A stretch of 13,130 nucleotides of DNA from Microcaldota archaeon (GTDB lineage: Archaea > Micrarchaeota > Micrarchaeia > Micrarchaeales > CABMGC01): positions 1 to 13,130 of the forward strand of contig JASHUB010000034.1 in the NCBI GenBank assembly GCA_030040265.1, given 5' to 3'. This document shows, in pieces, positions 12,693 through 13,130 of this stretch (the stretch's first letter is position 1; every line of letters begins with the position of its first letter). The notes beneath the pieces were generated by a model. The model saw only the letters and a program-made list of their open reading frames with translations, was not told the origin of the DNA and made no database searches. The translations under genes and the position numbers were made by a program.

Positions 12693-13130
12693 ATGGCAAT
12701 GCAAGGAATGACAAGGGAATTCATAAAAGAGCTTTTGAACAAGGGCACGAGGGAATCCGGAAGAGGGCTTCTGGACTACCGCGCGATAGACCTGGCGACG
12801 GGAGTGCTTCCGCAGGCCGAGGGCTCCGCGGAGGTGTACTTCGGCAACACCCGGGTGCTGGTCGGGATAAAGCTCGACGTCAGCGCACCGCTGCGCGACA
12901 AACCAAACGAAGGAGACCTTAGGTGTGCCGCTGAGCTTCTCCCTCTCGCAGCGCAGGAGTACGAGCCAGGGCCCGCGTCGCCAGAGTCGATAGAGCTGTC
13001 GAGGGTCGTAGACCGCGGGATAAGGGCGGCCAACATGATCGACCTGAAGTCGCTGTTCATAGAGGAGGAGAAGGTCTGGTCAGTGTTCGTGGACATATAC
13101 GTGCTCAACTACGATGGCAACCTGTTCGAT
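12693..13130 (+). CDS. rrp42: Exosome subunit Rrp42 (N-terminal part, cut by window edge)
   Basis: The frame is open for 146 codons to the right edge and encodes the N-terminal half of Rrp42, the non-catalytic RNase PH-fold subunit that alternates with Rrp41 in the ring. Diagnostic segments are AEGSAEVYFGNTRVLVGIKL, AELLPLAAQEYEPGPASPES, IELSRVVDRGIR and DIYVLNYDGNLFD. The start at 12693 (MAMQGMTREF) is chosen from three closely spaced ATGs (12693, 12699, 12708) because AGGT in the preceding stop region gives seven bases between AGG and 12693. The family motif KRLDGR near residue 20 is altered to TRESGR here. About 110-130 residues lie beyond the window. Confidence 0.95.
   Translation, partial: MAMQGMTREFIKELLNKGTRESGRGLLDYRAIDLATGVLPQAEGSAEVYFGNTRVLVGIKLDVSAPLRDKPNEGDLRCAAELLPLAAQEYEPGPASPESIELSRVVDRGIRAANMIDLKSLFIEEEKVWSVFVDIYVLNYDGNLFD

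Noticed and set aside
1..13130. tRNA, rRNA, CRISPR repeats, insertion sequences or attachment sites
   Set aside because: No tRNA-like cloverleaf, rRNA segment, regularly spaced direct repeats, transposase motifs or terminal inverted repeats were seen; all gaps are under about 125 bases.

Overview
The window is archaeal chromosomal DNA: GC-rich, gene-dense, with no sign of phage, transposon, CRISPR or stable RNA genes. Its gene set is specific to Archaea: Mre11-type nuclease, ADP-forming acetyl-CoA synthetase, a beta-CASP CPSF-like RNase, a Sulfolobus-type SSB, Orc1/Cdc6, RNase P proteins Rpp30 and Pop5, proteasome alpha, SBDS and exosome Rrp4/Rrp41/Rrp42. Intergenic regions carry TATA/BRE-like boxes, and ATA (Ile) and AGG (Arg) codons are common. 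Short proteins, tight spacing and divergence from textbook family members suggest a small-genome lineage such as Micrarchaeota/DPANN. That placement is inference and should be tested by phylogeny.

Layout. At the left edge is the N-terminal part of a Pro/Ala/Gln-rich minus-strand protein (1-196), divergent from an Mre11-like nuclease (295-1488). A 152-residue protein of unknown function with its own promoter follows (1580-2038). It converges, sharing a CTAG stop palindrome, on a minus-strand operon read from 4744 to 2035: a tail-anchored tandem winged-helix membrane protein, then the beta (ATP-grasp) and alpha subunits of ADP-forming acetyl-CoA synthetase. An AT-rich box near 4771-4782 appears to serve both this operon and the divergent beta-CASP RNase (4819-6069). 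The RNase gene converges on an OB-fold SSB (6143-6493, minus), with a hairpin/T-tract terminator between them.

A second minus-strand operon runs from 9799 to 6605: Mrp/Nbp35-family ATPase, Orc1/Cdc6, RNase P Rpp30, RNase P Pop5, CutA. Divergent from it is the start of the archaeal proteasome/exosome superoperon (plus strand, 9924 to the right edge): psmA, SBDS, rrp4, rrp41 and partial rrp42. In many archaea the RNase P genes lie on the same strand just upstream of psmA; here they face away, with cdc6 and mrp between.

The main anomalies are: (1) the Rpp30 frame has no ATG/GTG/TTG start before its conserved N-terminus, but has an ATA exactly seven bases after an AGG Shine-Dalgarno core, a spacing shared by most internal genes here; (2) the Mrp-family ATPase contains no cysteine at all, so it cannot bind the usual Fe-S cluster through cysteines; (3) the Mre11-like nuclease has Thr in place of the metal-binding Asn of the GNH motif; (4) a membrane-anchored double winged-helix protein sits at the head of an energy-metabolism operon.
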